Source of the DNA: Thalassia testudinum
Taxonomy: Eukaryota; Streptophyta; Magnoliopsida; Alismatales; Hydrocharitaceae
DNA length: 64,000 nt
Direction: 5' to 3'
Assembly (NCBI GenBank): GCA_037157565.1
Contig: JAZHRO010000055.1
Location: 38,719,001 to 38,783,000 of the forward strand
The translations under genes were made by a program, and so were the position numbers. The notes below the pieces were generated by a model. The model made no database searches. It was not told the DNA's origin and saw nothing but the letters and a program-made list of their open reading frames with translations. Of this stretch, positions 23,062 through 35,696 are shown in pieces. The first letter of the stretch is position 1. Each line of letters starts with the position of its first letter.

Positions 23062-25379
23062 TGTGATGACCCGAGTTGCGCCAACCGACAAGACCTGAGT
23101 TGACTTGTGCTAACAACTAAAACAAAAACCCACAAGATCGTAGTTACCAAACATAAAGTCATAAAACATCAATAGCCAACATTCATCCATAAAGCATTAA
23201 ATGAAGGAAATGAAAGTGCTAACAATAAAAGCAAAGTTCTCCTAGAGCAGAAATAAAAGAGATCTCGTACAGCTACCAGAAAGACAGGAAATAAAATTCT
23301 ACTAGTGAAAAAGGAAGCATAACTATGAGCCACTGGCTCAGTACGAATCGTCTCCTCAGATAGGACCTGGTTCCGTGGAGGTTTGACCAGCAGTAGCCAC
23401 GGCACTTGACTGCTTAGCAACACTTGAGTCTGGAACCCGAGACAAACGCCAGTGCAAATTAAGTAGAGTAGTACAACTAAATAAGTAACAGAGTACATTA
23501 AAAAGGCACTATCTTGATAGTTCATCTATTTACAATCTATTTTATATCCAATCCCTTTTATGCAATTTGCCTATATTCTTATTACTTTCAAGTTGTCATT
23601 CAATGTCTCGAGCATGAGATGATCTCATGTAACTTCTCGTGGTGCAAGATTGATATAAGCCACCCTCTTGGGCGGGGAGGTTGCTTATATCCATCGAGTC
23701 ACCACACTCTGTCATCCTAGGGTCATCGCGGAAAGGCATGGCGGCTATGTTGTGTAGCGTGAACACGTACAAGCGCTCTGTATGTTGAACTACACATAGC
23801 CAATGACCCACCCACCGACTGAAAGAACTACTGCAAACATCGAGCCCTACGAATCCGCTATCCTAGTTGGCCACTAAGCCTAACCAAAGAGTCGTAGGGA
23901 GGCCAGCAACTCCCTAAACCAGCCCTTGAACCCTGTGAACCCTGTCTAAAAAGACTTAAAGCTACGGCTGAAATCTTGGCAAGTAGCAGGGTTGAAACTA
24001 GTTATCTAATCCTTTTATTTTCCTGACATATCTGTCGTATTACCTATCCCATTTCCAGATAACTGTATTCCTTATCTTGTCAATTCCGATACCCCGTAGT
24101 AATTTCGTATTACTAATTCTAGGGTTAATAATTTCTCATACTATTTTCCCATTATTTCATTCACAAGAAATCTCATCTTTACAAGAGGTTCCATATTATT
24201 TAGATAAATTTAAAGACATTAGAACTTGTTTTATGGAAAACGGGTTTTGTTTCATGCATGTGATAACAGGGGTGTATATACTTGCTAATTCATGAATATT
24301 CACGTAAATCCCTTTTTGTCATTATTTATAGTGCCAGAAATCAGGAAAACACCGAAGGGTCCCAACTTAGCAAAAGGAGAATGCATGCAGATCAAGGCAG
24401 TATACATGAAACTCACATGGGTCGGGTTCTCAATTACCTGAAACATCAGCTGGATTGAAAAGAGGGACATAATATTTTACCTAAGGTCACCGGAGGGTTA
24501 CGGTGACTCCACATCATGAGCACTAAGCCTGAAAATAGTCTCCATGTCTACCTCGAGATCCGCGCATGCACAGGCAAGAACTGGTTCAATCAGACCTACG
24601 ATGGGGTTGGAGACACCTAATTACGTTTGTAATTTTTTAATAAGTAGAATGAACTCAAAAGTGGAAATACACAATACTAAAGCATAGTACACGTCGATAT
24701 GATTCCAACGGTTCCTTATTTGTCGAAATCTAAGGTCGGGAAGGCCTCGAACTGGGCAAAATAGCACGAAGGGGTCCAGAGTTGGACCAAACCACCCTCG
24801 CACGCGTCGCCCAATGCACCTGTGCATGGCCGCGTGCTTGCACCTGTGCCCACTCGCAAATTTTGCGGTGGGGACCCTAGGTTTTGCGGAATCACAACCG
24901 GGTCCTTACGAATAAATTTTGGATTTTTGAAGAAGAAAAACTAAGGTTTTTCTTCTCCCTTTCTCTCTTGATTTGAGAAAGTTGGAGGCTAATGATGACC
25001 CAAGGGACCCAAAGGGTCCTTAAATAGGCCTTATAGGCGATTGTGAACAGGTTTAGTTGGGTGAAATACCCAAAATGCCCTTAGGGTTGGGTTCACCTGA
25101 CATTTAGGTCCTTGGTGACTTCTTTTGACCCTAACTTGAGCTATACACCTCGGAATCATGCGAAACAAGCGTCGTCAGAAAGCTTGCGATGAGAGGAATC
25201 CAATGTTACCAACATGGCACCCTTTTGAAAAATTTTGACTAGGATTTGACTTGAACTACATGAATCTAGGCAATTTAAGGGGGTTCTGACACCAGCACCA
25301 AACCCTAACTGGGTTTCTGGGTTCAAACTGACCCAAACCACTTTGAAATGACTCAAAGCTTGGATTTTGGGATGTTACA
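23062..25379 (-). mobile_element. 5' LTR of the minus-strand gypsy element
   Basis: On the minus strand it begins TGTAACATCCC (25379 downward) and ends GGGTCATCACA (23062), directly before the primer-binding site. Its length is 2318 bases. A TATA-like cctatttaagg near 25018-25028 could place the transcript start. It has no array of the CAGACGTCTG type. It has no partner LTR on the left side of the element. The DNA to its right (gtggc, 25380-25384) would be one copy of the target duplication. Confidence 0.82.
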
Positions 25380-25887
25380 GTGGCTTATACCGATATTGCG
25401 CTGCAGGAATGTACACGAAATCATCTCGTGCCCTGAGATGTCGATTGATAAATTGTTGACTATAATAAATTAGACTTCCAATATACGAAACGGAACTGGA
25501 TAATGAGATGTCTAATAAATGAATTAATCAAAGTTATAGTACCCATTTTCTCTTGTGATCGGTTACTGTTGCACTCTGTTGTTGTTTTTACTCTAAGTTT
25601 TTACTAACGTGTTTTTAGGTTTTGTACTCAGGTATGCTTGGCAGTTCGTAGGGGGATTTTCGTTGTACATCTCCTTGGGCTTATATACTATGGTAAATCT
25701 TCTGGTTAATATTCAATTTATGTTCATTTAATTTATGCAATATGATCTATTTTTTGGCTATATTTATATTTTATAATTATGTGTTGGGTGACTACGATCT
25801 TGTGGGCGAGTTGTACTGATTATTAGCACACGGCAACTCAGGTTTCGTCGGTTGGCGGGACTCGGATCATCACAATGTCGTTCCGAG
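25380..25887. other. unassigned DNA between elements
   Basis: A weak reading from 25380 on the plus strand (VAYTDIALQECTRNHLVP) is broken by several stops. I cannot assign it with confidence. The rest is AT-rich. Confidence 0.3.
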
Positions 25888-26682
25888 TAGTGATGTAAAA
25901 ATTGATCTAGTGGACCAACTACTCCTAGGCACCCCCCCAACCTACGAAATATCCCATAGTCAGACACATAGTTGGCAATACAACTACTCAGCTGAGTGGT
26001 CAATCTTCTTGCCTGACTACTCGCTCGTTTTCTCCATAGCAAGATAAATAGATCGAATTCTTGTATTCGATTAAGGGCACAAAATGACCCCATGCACACC
26101 CCTTCGACCCAACCCCTCCCCACACCCAAAACCCTACTTGTCTACTGCTCTGAGCCTCCAATGACCTTTAGCGTTGCCACGTTACTGCTCCTTGAGCCTT
26201 CGGCGACCTCTAGCACTGTCATGTTGCTTCTCCCGAGCCTCCTACTGCTACTGTTACCATCTCCTAATTGCTACTGCAACCATCACCTACTTCTGTTGCT
26301 GCTGGTCATCGATCATCGCTCATCGACACTACCCGCTATTATTGTCGTTGCTCCTCTCTTTCTTAAGTGATTCACCCATTTGCTTCTCTCCATTAGATTA
26401 GGAAGTGTGGTAAGTTGGTAACAAAAGGTGAACTTTAATAGTTTATGCATTTTATTTAGCAGTTGTTTCATTTTTGTTTAGTATATTTAGATTTTAGCTT
26501 ATTTTCGTAATCTTGAGATTGAAAATGGTTTACTTTTATATAATGGTATATTTTATTTGTTGATATATATATTTTTACAAAATACTCGACCAACTATTCC
26601 CTAATTACTATCCCGTATACCATATATTCTTTAATTAGTGACTTGACTAATTGAATATCGACTACTAACTTTTACAACACTA
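25888..26682. mobile_element. hAT-like non-autonomous element
   Basis: The terminal inverted repeats are TAGTGATGTAAAAATT at 25888 and AACTTTTACAACACTA ending at 26682, with two mismatches. The 8-base flanks gttccgag and cttctaag agree at five positions. The repeat gaccaactactcct / gaccaactattccct lies just inside each end. No transposase is present. The centre (26090-26370) is C-rich with short serine- and leucine-rich readings and may be captured sequence. Confidence 0.5.
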
Positions 26683-28700
26683 ACTTCTAAGTTGCAAGGG
26701 TTTGGTGCGGTCATTTCCCACTTCCCACCCACTCGGGTCAAATCCCTTGTCCGAGCATCCCTTGAAGAATGAAACCAAGGTTGTGTCCCAAGAGCACTCA
26801 AGTATGCATTAAAGGCTGTAAGGCTTTTGAGTCCTCACTCATATACATGTATACTTGTAGTCTCACAAAATTTGATATTTTTATTTTATAACTCCAAATC
26901 TATACTCACACTCATACATTGAGGCCAAGGAAATTGATTCCCTTTGTCTAGCCTTTCATAATTTCTATAAGTAACAAAATATGAAGTTACAACCACCCTA
27001 TATTATACCCCCTTGCAAATGAAATCTACAATGCCTCGAACCTATGTCAAGATCATCAATCTTTAGAAATACATGTTTCCAAAGCTTGAGTAAAAAATGC
27101 GTGTGAACATGGCAATACGAGAAAAATGAATAAACACACATGAAATGTGTCGTTGCAATTTGCTATTTAACGAGGAAAAATTTATTGTTCACAATACTAG
27201 ATGTGAGAGGCTGCTCATATGTACCCATCTCTTGTGCACACACACTTTCACCTGCAGGATACCCATCTCAAGGGCATCAACAAAAAGTTGTTACGGGCAT
27301 TTCGATCAGGCTTGATTTTACACATTTTCAGCTTCACCCGAACTCAATTATACCCAACTCGGTTCTTGTATTCTCTTAGCCTAGGCTTCACATCATCCAC
27401 ATAACTAAAATTAAAGAAATAGCTTCGAGAAAGGAATTGCCCTACCTAGCTCTTTGGGTCGTAAGTCACGTGGTCTTGTAAGATTCTAATAGCCAGCGTG
27501 GTGATGCTCCGATGTTCCTGTAGCCAACAACACAAGGGAGGGTGCACATAATGTTGGGCGAGGTCGTCGACAAGAGGGTGGCGTGAGGGGGAGAAACTGG
27601 TGGGACATGGCAAGTGGAGTGAGGAGAAAGAGGAGAGGGTGACACATGTTCTTTAAGGAGTTGGTGGGTAGGAGGGGAGTTAAGGAGTGGATGGTGTCGG
27701 GTCAAGGAGGGAATCATGGATGGGGCACTTACTCTCTTGTGTGTGCACACACCCACATGAGGTCGTGGGGAGGTAGAGGCGATGGTCTAGTGTCAACAAT
27801 TGACGGTGAGGAGGGCCGATGAGGGTGGTAGTGGTAATGGAGGTGGAGAGTGAGGAGGATCAAGGACTCTATATATATACATACATATATGTATGTATGT
27901 ATATTTTCGGTCCTTACATTGTATTTAGGAAAAGTCACACAATGTGAACACTTTTTACTCAAAAAACACACAATATTTAGATAGTGAAAAATTTGAGAGT
28001 TAGAGCCCCTCCTCACATGTATACCTTTTGTGATAGAATTGGATCACTAATCCTTGCATACCTAGTTGTGTGTTTTGATTTTTCTTCCAAACTCGCAATA
28101 ACCTTCTTGATCAGGTTTTTGGATCTTAATCAATACTATTTAATGTAGCCTAAATACACACTATAGGATATTTTGTCAATGTGCAACAAGTTTCAATAGT
28201 GGTATAATGGCTGTGAATAATTTGCAGGTATATAGGGATGTAGGTTTGAATCGTACTCGGAATGTGTTTTAGTGAAAAATGAAAAAACAATTAATTGATA
28301 AAATTTTACTCATGCCCTCTTAAATAAGTATACTTTGATACTTATTTGTATGAGATCAAAATATGACTATTAAAGTATGAAACATTCTTTTTGTTTCATA
28401 GAATTTTTGTTGACTTTTCTATAATTTCTTTGATAAATATAATACAATTACTAAACCATTGTGGCACATAAAGACAAGTGCAAATATATATGCTTATATA
28501 AATAAAGACATATTAAAATAAGTTGCTAATTGTGTTTCTAGAAGTGAAAAATTACTAATTGATAAAAGTTTCAATGATTGCCTTCACAAGTATATTATTG
28601 GTGCTTATTTATAAGATACGAAATCATGACTAATTGAAAGTTCATGATATCTTTTTTTGTAAAATGTTTATTGAATCTTTTTTGTACTTTTCAAATAAAG
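26683..28700. other. intergenic DNA, no supported gene
   Basis: Only short, mutually overlapping readings occur. 27500-27870 is G-rich on the plus strand (gagg and gtgg runs), giving proline/histidine-rich minus-strand readings without any domain. A small palindromic microsatellite (atacatacatatatgtatgt) lies at about 27880-27905. Confidence 0.5.
28186..28262 (+). other. possible tRNA-derived SINE fragment
   Basis: An A-box-like tagtggtataatgg is followed after about 35 bases by the B-box-like ggtttgaatcg (consensus GGTTCGANNCC with two mismatches). The intervening DNA does not fold into a tRNA cloverleaf that I can draw. The pair of boxes hints at a RNA polymerase III promoter of SINE type. 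This is weak evidence. Confidence 0.22.
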
Positions 28701-30017
28701 ATAACTAGTGTTTAGCCTCGTGCTTTGCATGAATATAAGATTGTATTATGTAGCACATATTTCAACTAATAGTGTAAAAGTAAAGATCCTATGAAATATG
28801 TAGAAAAAAGTTAATGGCATTTTAGTAATATTGATAAAAAAGTCTTCTAAAAACAATAATCACAACATTTTGATATGCAATGTCATGTAAATTTCAATAA
28901 ATTTATAAGTCAATTAGGATCTCGCTACAATTTTTGTATAACAAATAGAGTCTTCTTGCAATTATCAAGTAAAAATATATGCATTGTACTCTAGGTAATA
29001 ATATGTTTAAAATTTAAAATAAGAAAGAAGGAAAATCAATTTCAATAAATTTATAAGTCAAATAGAGTCTTCTTGCAATTAGGGAGTAACTTGTAAGCTT
29101 TGTATTCTAAGTAGTGGTAAGTTTAAAATTAAAAAAAAGAATATTAATTTTTAAGCCAATCAGGGTCTTACTACTCCAAGAGATAAATTTCATATGTATA
29201 TGTAGATAACATAAAGTGATTTGAAACTTACAATAAAGAAAAATAAATTTAAAGGTATATTCATTATAATATTTCTAAGAATGCAAATAGTAATAATTAA
29301 TAAAGTAATATAGATAATTTTTTTTATCTATTGTCATATACAAGCTAACATAAACAACGTAATAAGAATACATCAAATATTAGGAATGAGAGTAATATAA
29401 ATAGTAAAAATACATTTATCCTATCCGAGCCTTATAAACTATGTATATAAACATGCTTGATAATACATATTTAGTTTAAGGATACTTATGCAATTTCACT
29501 ATCATATAAATGTTAAACAATAAAATTTTAACATAAAATTTGTAAAATGACCCTACAAAGTATAAAATTTTCTTTATTGTCATTCTCTAAATGTATTATA
29601 ATTATTATTTCTTCTATACTTTTATAAAATAATAAATAATTATACTTTATTTATATGTAAAAATAAACAAGGCTATGAAAGTATACTTTTATAATTATTT
29701 CTTCTATACTTTTATTACAGATCCCTACTTTTATAATTGTTATTAGTGTAGAAGATAAATAATTTTATATCATTTATAAGTGTCCCTATAAATAGCCTTC
29801 TTTATAATAATTATCATAGATTGTATACAATTATTATAAAGATGTATCCCTTTAATAACTTTATATATTGTATTATAAGGATTGATCCCTATATTTTTAG
29901 TATAAAAGAAATAAATTTACTTATAAATTAAGATATTTATTTCTATTATAAGATAAATGTATTGTATTTGTATAGTAGGGATAAATCTTCTTTACATGAT
30001 AATACACAGTAGGATTA
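28701..30017. repeat. AT-rich repeat DNA left of the copia element
   Basis: The region is very AT-rich and has no reading frames. Short motifs recur in both orientations: ataattattataaag, tatccctataa and cttctatacttttat. The same motifs appear right of the copia element (36829-37200 and 37855-37920), so the copia element seems to have landed inside this repeat. A start-like motif aactagtgtttagcctcgtg lies at 28705. Confidence 0.5.
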
Positions 30018-30335
30018 TGTTGGATTTGAGAGCCTAATTGCATCAATCGGGATGTAATTATCATATGGTGACGTGGGAATTTATGTTGAAATCTGTGGGA
30101 TTTGGGAGATGTGTTTAGTTCCATACTGAAATTAGACAAACCTCTTGGTGGGTATAAAAGGCTTTTGCCTCCCATGACTTATGTAGCAAAGAGTGAGAGG
30201 TGGGGCTGGGACCACGCATGCGCGCGGGAGCCCCGTCCCACCTTGGCTCGGGCTCGGGCTCGGGTGAGAATCAATTTGGAACTTGGAACTTGGACTTCTT
30301 TTGCTACAGATTTTAATCTCACGATTTTGACATGT

Positions 30336-30507
30336 ATTGATCGACCAGATTGTAAAACTGGTCGACCAATTTCTTTGGTCGATCAATTGGTTTGGTCGAT
30401 CAATCAGTAAAACTTGACCAACCAAATGGTTTTGGTAGATCAATGGGCTTAATTGATCGACCAAATGGTTTTGGTCGATCAATGAACTTAATTGGTCGAT
30501 CAATTGA
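30336..30507. repeat. TTGGTCGATCAA palindrome array in copia LTR
   Basis: Copies of TTGGTCGATCAA and its reverse complement TTGATCGACCAA, with one- or two-base variants, recur about nine times in 170 bases. They are linked by gggctta- or aaatggtt-type spacers. Each unit is itself a near-palindrome centred on CG. The right LTR has the same array at 36018-36193. Confidence 0.85.
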
Positions 30508-30553
30508 CGCGTTTCCATAAAATGAGAATTTCCTTAAACGTCTAATTGTGGGC

Positions 30554-30562
30554 TCTATATAA
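30554..30562 (+). promoter_or_regulatory. TATA box of the left copia LTR
   Basis: CTATATAAG follows the palindrome array by about 45 bases and is conserved at 36241-36249 in the other LTR. It likely marks the U3/R border. Confidence 0.75.
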
Positions 30563-31152
30563 GGGCCACGAGGGAGCTCTCATTTGACACACAACAAGAG
30601 CAGAAAACTCTCTACTCCCTCTGTCTCGTTCTTGCCCTTTTTTCTTGGTGCATTCGTTCGACGTAAGATTGATAGAAAAATCTCCAATCACTTTTGTCGA
30701 TCTTATACAAGAAGATTGAAAGGTTCACGAGAAGTTTTTGATTGATCAAACTATTTGGTTGGTAGATTAATTGGGAATTTGGTTGCGAACCAAATTGCCT
30801 CGGCTTCGTTCTCCTGAAGTGGTTTTCGAGGATGTCCAAGATCGGAGTGCGTCGAATCTTGGAGGTGGATTGTCATATCCTGGGAGGAGTTCGTCAGACC
30901 CCGATGCACCGGTATTGTGGGGGGCGATACCTTATCTAAGGTTAGTCTTTAATGGGTGCTTCGATCGGTGTAAAATCTAATCCCTTCTTATTTTGTTTAT
31001 TTGTGCTATTTCATATTCTTTATTCTTTATTTTATTCTGGATCTTGCCTAGTCATGTTTAATTTGCTTGATTTAATATTTTTGATCTATGTGAATACATT
31101 GGAAATGTATATATTTTTATTTATTTATTTCCTATATACGTTTGTTTCAACA

Positions 31153-32060
31153 ATCTTAGAGAAGGTATCGCTTAGATCTAAAATATTTAGGATGTCAGAA
31201 ATGACTTTTAAATCACGTGTAGACTTATCTGGTATGCCCGAGAAATTTGATGGGCAAAATTTCAAGCGTTAGCAACAACACATGAGAATTTGGCTGACCA
31301 CCATTGGTTTGATCTCGACGTTGGAAATTGATTGCTTGATTTGGATAAGGAAAGACTGACTCCTGAAGGCCAAAAGGCAGTGAATAAGTGGAATGAGCAC
31401 AAACGCATTTGTCATGGTTGTATCTTATTGGCTTTGTCGAATGTGTTGTTTGATGTATACAACACATCTACGTCCACTGCAAAGAGGCTATGGGAGGAGT
31501 TGGACAAGAAGTATAATACCGAGGACCTTGGTATTGAAAAATACTCTGTCACAAAATTCTTTAAATTCCAAATGGTTGAGGGTAAATAGGTATTAGAGCA
31601 GGCACACAAATTTATGTTGTTGCTCTATGGTTTAGCAGAGGCTGAAATGAAGCTTCCTGAGAAGTTTCAAGTTATGTTTATTATTGAGAAATTTCCTAAA
31701 TCTTGGGAGGACTTCGGGATGACTCTCAAGTATAGGAAGGGAAAGATTTCTCTAGATGACTTGATGATAGCCATTGCTATTGAGGAAGAGCATAGGAAAC
31801 AAAAACCTGTAATGCCTTTGGAGTCTAAGGTGAATGTATGACATCTAAGGGCAAGGAGAATAAAAATAAGAACAATAAAAACAAAACAAAGGCCAAACCT
31901 AAGATCCAGAAGAAATCCAAGAACAAACCATGCTGACACTATGGGCAGGTTGGGCATTGGAAGAAGGATTGTCCTTCTAATAAAGCTCAGTAGAAGACCA
32001 CAGATGGGAATCTTTAGGTGAATATGATCATCGAGGAGGCCAGGGCTAGTGATGGATGTC
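31153..32060 (+). pseudogene. copia gag relic
   Basis: After the LTR, MSEMTFKSRVDLSGMPEKFDGQNFKR (31194) matches the copia gag start (KFDGxNFxxW), with TAG in place of the tryptophan codon. The helical gag core follows in two frames (31332-31589 and 31614-31841) with LWEELDKKYNTED and a SWEDFGMTLKY block. A zinc knuckle relic (C-stop-HYGQVGHWKKDC) lies at about 31930-31970. The primer site is unclear; aaggtatcgcttag at 31163 is only a weak match to the usual methionine tRNA complement. Confidence 0.82.
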
Positions 32061-33394
32061 TCAATAAAACTCGAACTCTATGTTATTCACGATCCTACTA
32101 AATGGCTCGTGGATATTGGAACCAATGTACATATTTGTACTGATGATTGTTCTTTTCTTCCTATCAGGCCTGCAATGGCGGGACTGTGAAGATGGGGAAC
32201 GATTTTGCAGCCAAGGTGCTGGGATCGGATGCGTGGATTTGAGGTTTTCTTTAGGGCGAGTCTGGACACTACACAGGGTATTGCACGTTTCTGTTGTGAA
32301 TAAAAATGTTCTTTCTAGTTTCTGGTTGGTTAGAGAGGGTTTTGAGTTAAATTTTAAATGTAATAAAGTTATTATGTTGAGACATGGGATATTTTATGGA
32401 AAGGAGTATTTGACAGATTTTGATCTATTATTTAGAGTGACATGTGATGTGAATATATCATCTAGAAATGCTTTAAATAATGTTTGTCTTCATTCTATTC
32501 AATCTGTTTGCAGTAATATTGAATCTTGTGATATATGGCATGTAGATTGGGTCATGTAAATTTCAATTCTTTAAATAGAATGATGAAATTAAATATGATT
32601 CCTGAACACACCATAGATAAAACTAAGAAATGAGAGATATGTGTGCTGGGTAAACAAACTATAAAACATTTTCACTTTATTACTAGAGATATTGAGGTTC
32701 TAGATTTGGTGCACACGGATATTTGCGAATTTAATGGTGTGTTGACTAAGGACAATAAAAAGTATTTTATCACCTTATAGATGATAGTAGTAGATACTCC
32801 TATGTATATTTGCGTAAGTCTAAGAATGAGGCATTAAGTAAATTCCTTATATTTAAGAAAGAAGCAGAAACACAAACTGAGAAAACTCTTAAGAGATTGA
32901 GGTCGGATAGAGGAGGGGAATATACACCAAACTTATTTGATGAATAGTGCCAAGCTTTTGGTATAGTTCATGAAGTGATGGCCCCATATTCCCCTCAGTC
33001 TAATAGGATAGCAGAGCAAATGAATAGGACCCTAACTGACATAGTCAACGTTCTCTTGCAAAGCTCAGGATTACCTACTTACATGTGGGAGGAAGCTTTG
33101 AATACGGTATGCCATATTCTGAATAGAGTTCCCCTCAAGCATAAGGAAAGTAGTCCATTTGAGATTTGGAGAAACAAGAAACCAAGTTTGAAATACCTCA
33201 AAGTGTGGGGCTATCTTGCAAAGGTAATTGTCCCAGAACACAAAAGGAAGAAGCTTGGACCTACGACAGTTGACACGATTTTTTTGGATGATGTTGATAA
33301 TAGCTATGCCTATAGATTTTTGGTTATAAAATCTGAGATTTCAGGCATAGATGTCAACACTATTGTTGAGCTTTGCGATGTTACATTTTTTTAG
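32061..33394 (+). pseudogene. copia protease and integrase relic
   Basis: KWLVDIGTNVHIC at about 32101-32140 is the protease active site with DIG in place of D(S/T)G. The pre-integrase part (VVNKNVLSSFWLV, 32290-32340) leads to a LGHVNFNSLNRMMKL segment. The integrase core shows HTDIC (about 32713), an SDRGGEY block (32905-32925) and the third acidic residue in NRIAEQMNRTL (33002-33034). Then come LPTYMWEEALNTVCHILNRVP and PFEIWRNKKPSLKYLKVWGYLA. Stops and frame changes occur before 32975. The copia order (integrase before RT) is clear. Confidence 0.88.
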
Positions 33395-35179
33395 GATGTC
33401 TTCCCTATGAAGAGTAGATTACCTCAAAATACGACTTTAGATGATCTAGTTGCCACATATGGTTCTATTTCTGGTCAAGTGGAAAGGATGTCTAATGTGA
33501 GGGCTAACTCATCCCGTTCTGAACCTAATCAAGTAGAAGAGTTTGAATCTAGGAGAAGTAAAAGACCAAGGATTGCCAAGGATTTGGGAAGTGATTTTAT
33601 TACTTACCATATCGAGGGCGATCCCCCCACTTATCGTGATGCTATGGCTTCTTCTGAAGCTAAGCACTAGAAAGATGCCATTAATAATGAGATGGACTCA
33701 ATCATCTCTAATGGCACTTGGGAGTTGGTTGATTTACCTTTAGGGTGTTCTACTATTGGGTGCAAGTGGGTGTTTAAGAGAAAACTAAGGCCTGACGGAT
33801 CCATTGAAAAATACAAATCTAGACTTGTTGCTAGGAGGTTAAAGCAAATAGAAGGAATTGATTATTTCGATACATATTCTCTAGTAACTAAGATAACTAC
33901 TATTCGAATGCTTATTGCATTGGCTTCTATTTATGATATCACTATCCACCAAATGGATGTGAAGACCGCCTTTCTTCATGGCGATCTTGAGGAAGAGATC
34001 TTTATGGACCATCTTGAGGGATTTGTAGTTCCTGGGAATGAGAAAAAGGTTTGCAAACTTGTTAAATCTCTTTATGGATTAAAACAAGCACTCAAACAAT
34101 GACATGAAAAATTTGATAAGACTATACAGTCTTTTAGCTTTGTAGGTCATAAATCTGATAGGTGTGTCTACTCTATGATTAAGGGTGATATGTGTATTGT
34201 CCTATGCATATATGTAGATGATATATTACTGTTTGGATCAGACATTAGAATTGTGATTGAAACTAAGTTGTTCATGAGTAGTAAGTTTGAGATGAAAGAT
34301 ATGAGTGTTGCAAATGTGATCTTAGGCTTTAAACTGATTCGGTCAGCGGAGGGAATAGCTATTTCTCAATCTCATTATATTGAGAAGGTTCATGAGAAAT
34401 TTGGCTATGAAGGTTGCAAGGCTGTAAGCACTCATTTTGACTCATCAAAAATTCTCTATAGGAACAAAAGTAGAACGCCAGTTTCACAGCTAAGATATTC
34501 ACATATTATAGGAAGCTTGATATATCTGGCTAATTGTACTAGATCGAATATTTCTTTTTCCGTATCTAAGTTGAGCAGATACACAAGCTGTCCTAACCAT
34601 ACTCATTGGGATGCCTTGGACCGAATACTTAGGTACTTAAAGGGAACTGTTTCTCTTAATTTGCATTATGGATATAGTGATGTAAGTTGGATTAGTCAAA
34701 TGGAGGACTCCGAGGGTAATGGTGTTACAGGGTATGTCTTTACCCTTGGAGGCAGTGCAGTCTCCTAGCGGTTTGCAAAAGAGACCATTTTAGCCCGGTC
34801 TACCTTTGAGGCTGAACTATGTGCTTTGGATACCACTGGAATTGAGGATGAATGGCTAAAGGAACTTCTTACAGGAATCCCTATGGTGGGTAAGCCAATT
34901 CCTGCGATATCTTTGCATTATGATAGCATGACTGCTATAGCAAAAATTAAGAGTTTAAAGTTCAATAAGAAAACAAGGAGACATATCCCAATCAGACTCA
35001 AGTCTGTAAGAGATTTTGTGTCTCAAGGAGTGATTGCTGTGGAATTTATAGGATCCAAGGATAACACAACAAATCCATTTACTAAAGGACTTGATAGATC
35101 TTTAGTCCTTAAGTCTAGGCTTGAGATGGGACTGAGATCCATTGGGAGTTCACTTGCAGCAGCAACCCAACCTAATTGA
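33395..35179 (+). pseudogene. copia reverse transcriptase and RNase H relic
   Basis: The RT starts with WELVDLP and GCKWVFKRKLRPDGSIEKYKSRLVA (33719-33830), then HQMDVKTAFLHGDLEEEIFM and KSLYGLKQA, then the catalytic YVDDILLFG at about 34209-34236. RNase H follows with DSEGNGVTGYVFTLGGSAVS, FEAELCALDTTGIEDEWLKELL and HIPIRLKSVRDFVSQGVIAVEFIGSKDNTTNPFTKGL, and ends at 35179. In-frame stops replace tryptophan after LKQ (34102) and in the S-W pair near 34768. The enzyme would copy the element RNA into DNA. Confidence 0.9.
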
Positions 35180-35696
35180 GTGGAGATCTCACAAAGTAGG
35201 TTCAATGTGGTAACAAGAAGTTGTATGGGGAACTGGTTGGCACTCACTGTTAGATGCTTGTGCGTCTGAGTCAAATCCATGGAAGCCTGAGCGCCTTAAG
35301 TTGCAAATTTAGGAAGAGCAAAGGCTCTGAATGGATTTAAGCCTTTATAGCAAGATGTGAGCAGTGCATCCTTGAAGAATGCCACCTATGTGAGTGTTAC
35401 TGTGGGCTGCAGTTAAAGGAATAGGGTCTTTCCCGATTACACTCATGAAACAGAACAAGATATATGCTCCTTAAGAGCACCAACCCTGAAGATTATCATC
35501 ACGAACTTCATTCTGTTGTCACCACTATACACCCCACATCAAAGGTCTAGAGTTCAAGACTAGTTTCACTCTGTTCCTGTGGTGGTGAAGGTGAATGACT
35601 CAGGTAAGGGTTCAAACCGGAAGGTACCTTTACTGAAAGCAGAGTGTGGTAGCCGAGGAATTATTGTTGGATTTCAACGATGAATTTGTGGCGGAT
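35180..35696 (+). other. copia 3' untranslated region
   Basis: This is non-coding DNA between the RNase H end and the right LTR. No classic purine tract stands directly before the LTR, which is preceded by gaatttgtggcggat. A second copy of the LTR opening (attgttggattt) lies about 32 bases upstream of the LTR start. Confidence 0.6.

Larger units (their letters stand above)
16940..25379 (-). mobile_element. truncated Ty3/gypsy retrotransposon (5' LTR to integrase start)
   Basis: Reading the minus strand, the order is 5' LTR (25379 down to 23062), primer-binding site, gag, zinc knuckle, protease, RT, RNase H and the start of integrase, ending near 16940. The order with RNase H before integrase and the motifs are those of plant chromovirus-type Ty3/gypsy elements. 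No integrase core and no 3' LTR are present. A solo LTR of another family sits in gag. All coding parts have stops or frameshifts, so the element is dead. Confidence 0.88.
30018..31152 (+). mobile_element. left LTR of the Ty1/copia element
   Basis: It starts TGTTGGATTTGAGAGCC and ends GTTTCAACA. It matches the right LTR 35697-36828 over its whole length with many substitutions, and has one extra stretch near the 3' end (about 31131-31146). The flanks gatta (30013-30017) and tatta (36829-36833) agree at four of five bases. It contains a TATA box, a palindrome array and long T-rich U5 DNA. Confidence 0.92.

Noticed and set aside
27466..28016. Two minus-strand frames of about 95 residues
   Set aside because: Low-complexity proline/histidine/serine composition over G-rich DNA, with no domain or splice context.
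35500..35570. tRNA-like B-box in aaaggtctagagttcaagac
   Set aside because: No A box at proper distance and no cloverleaf; it lies in the copia 3' untranslated region.
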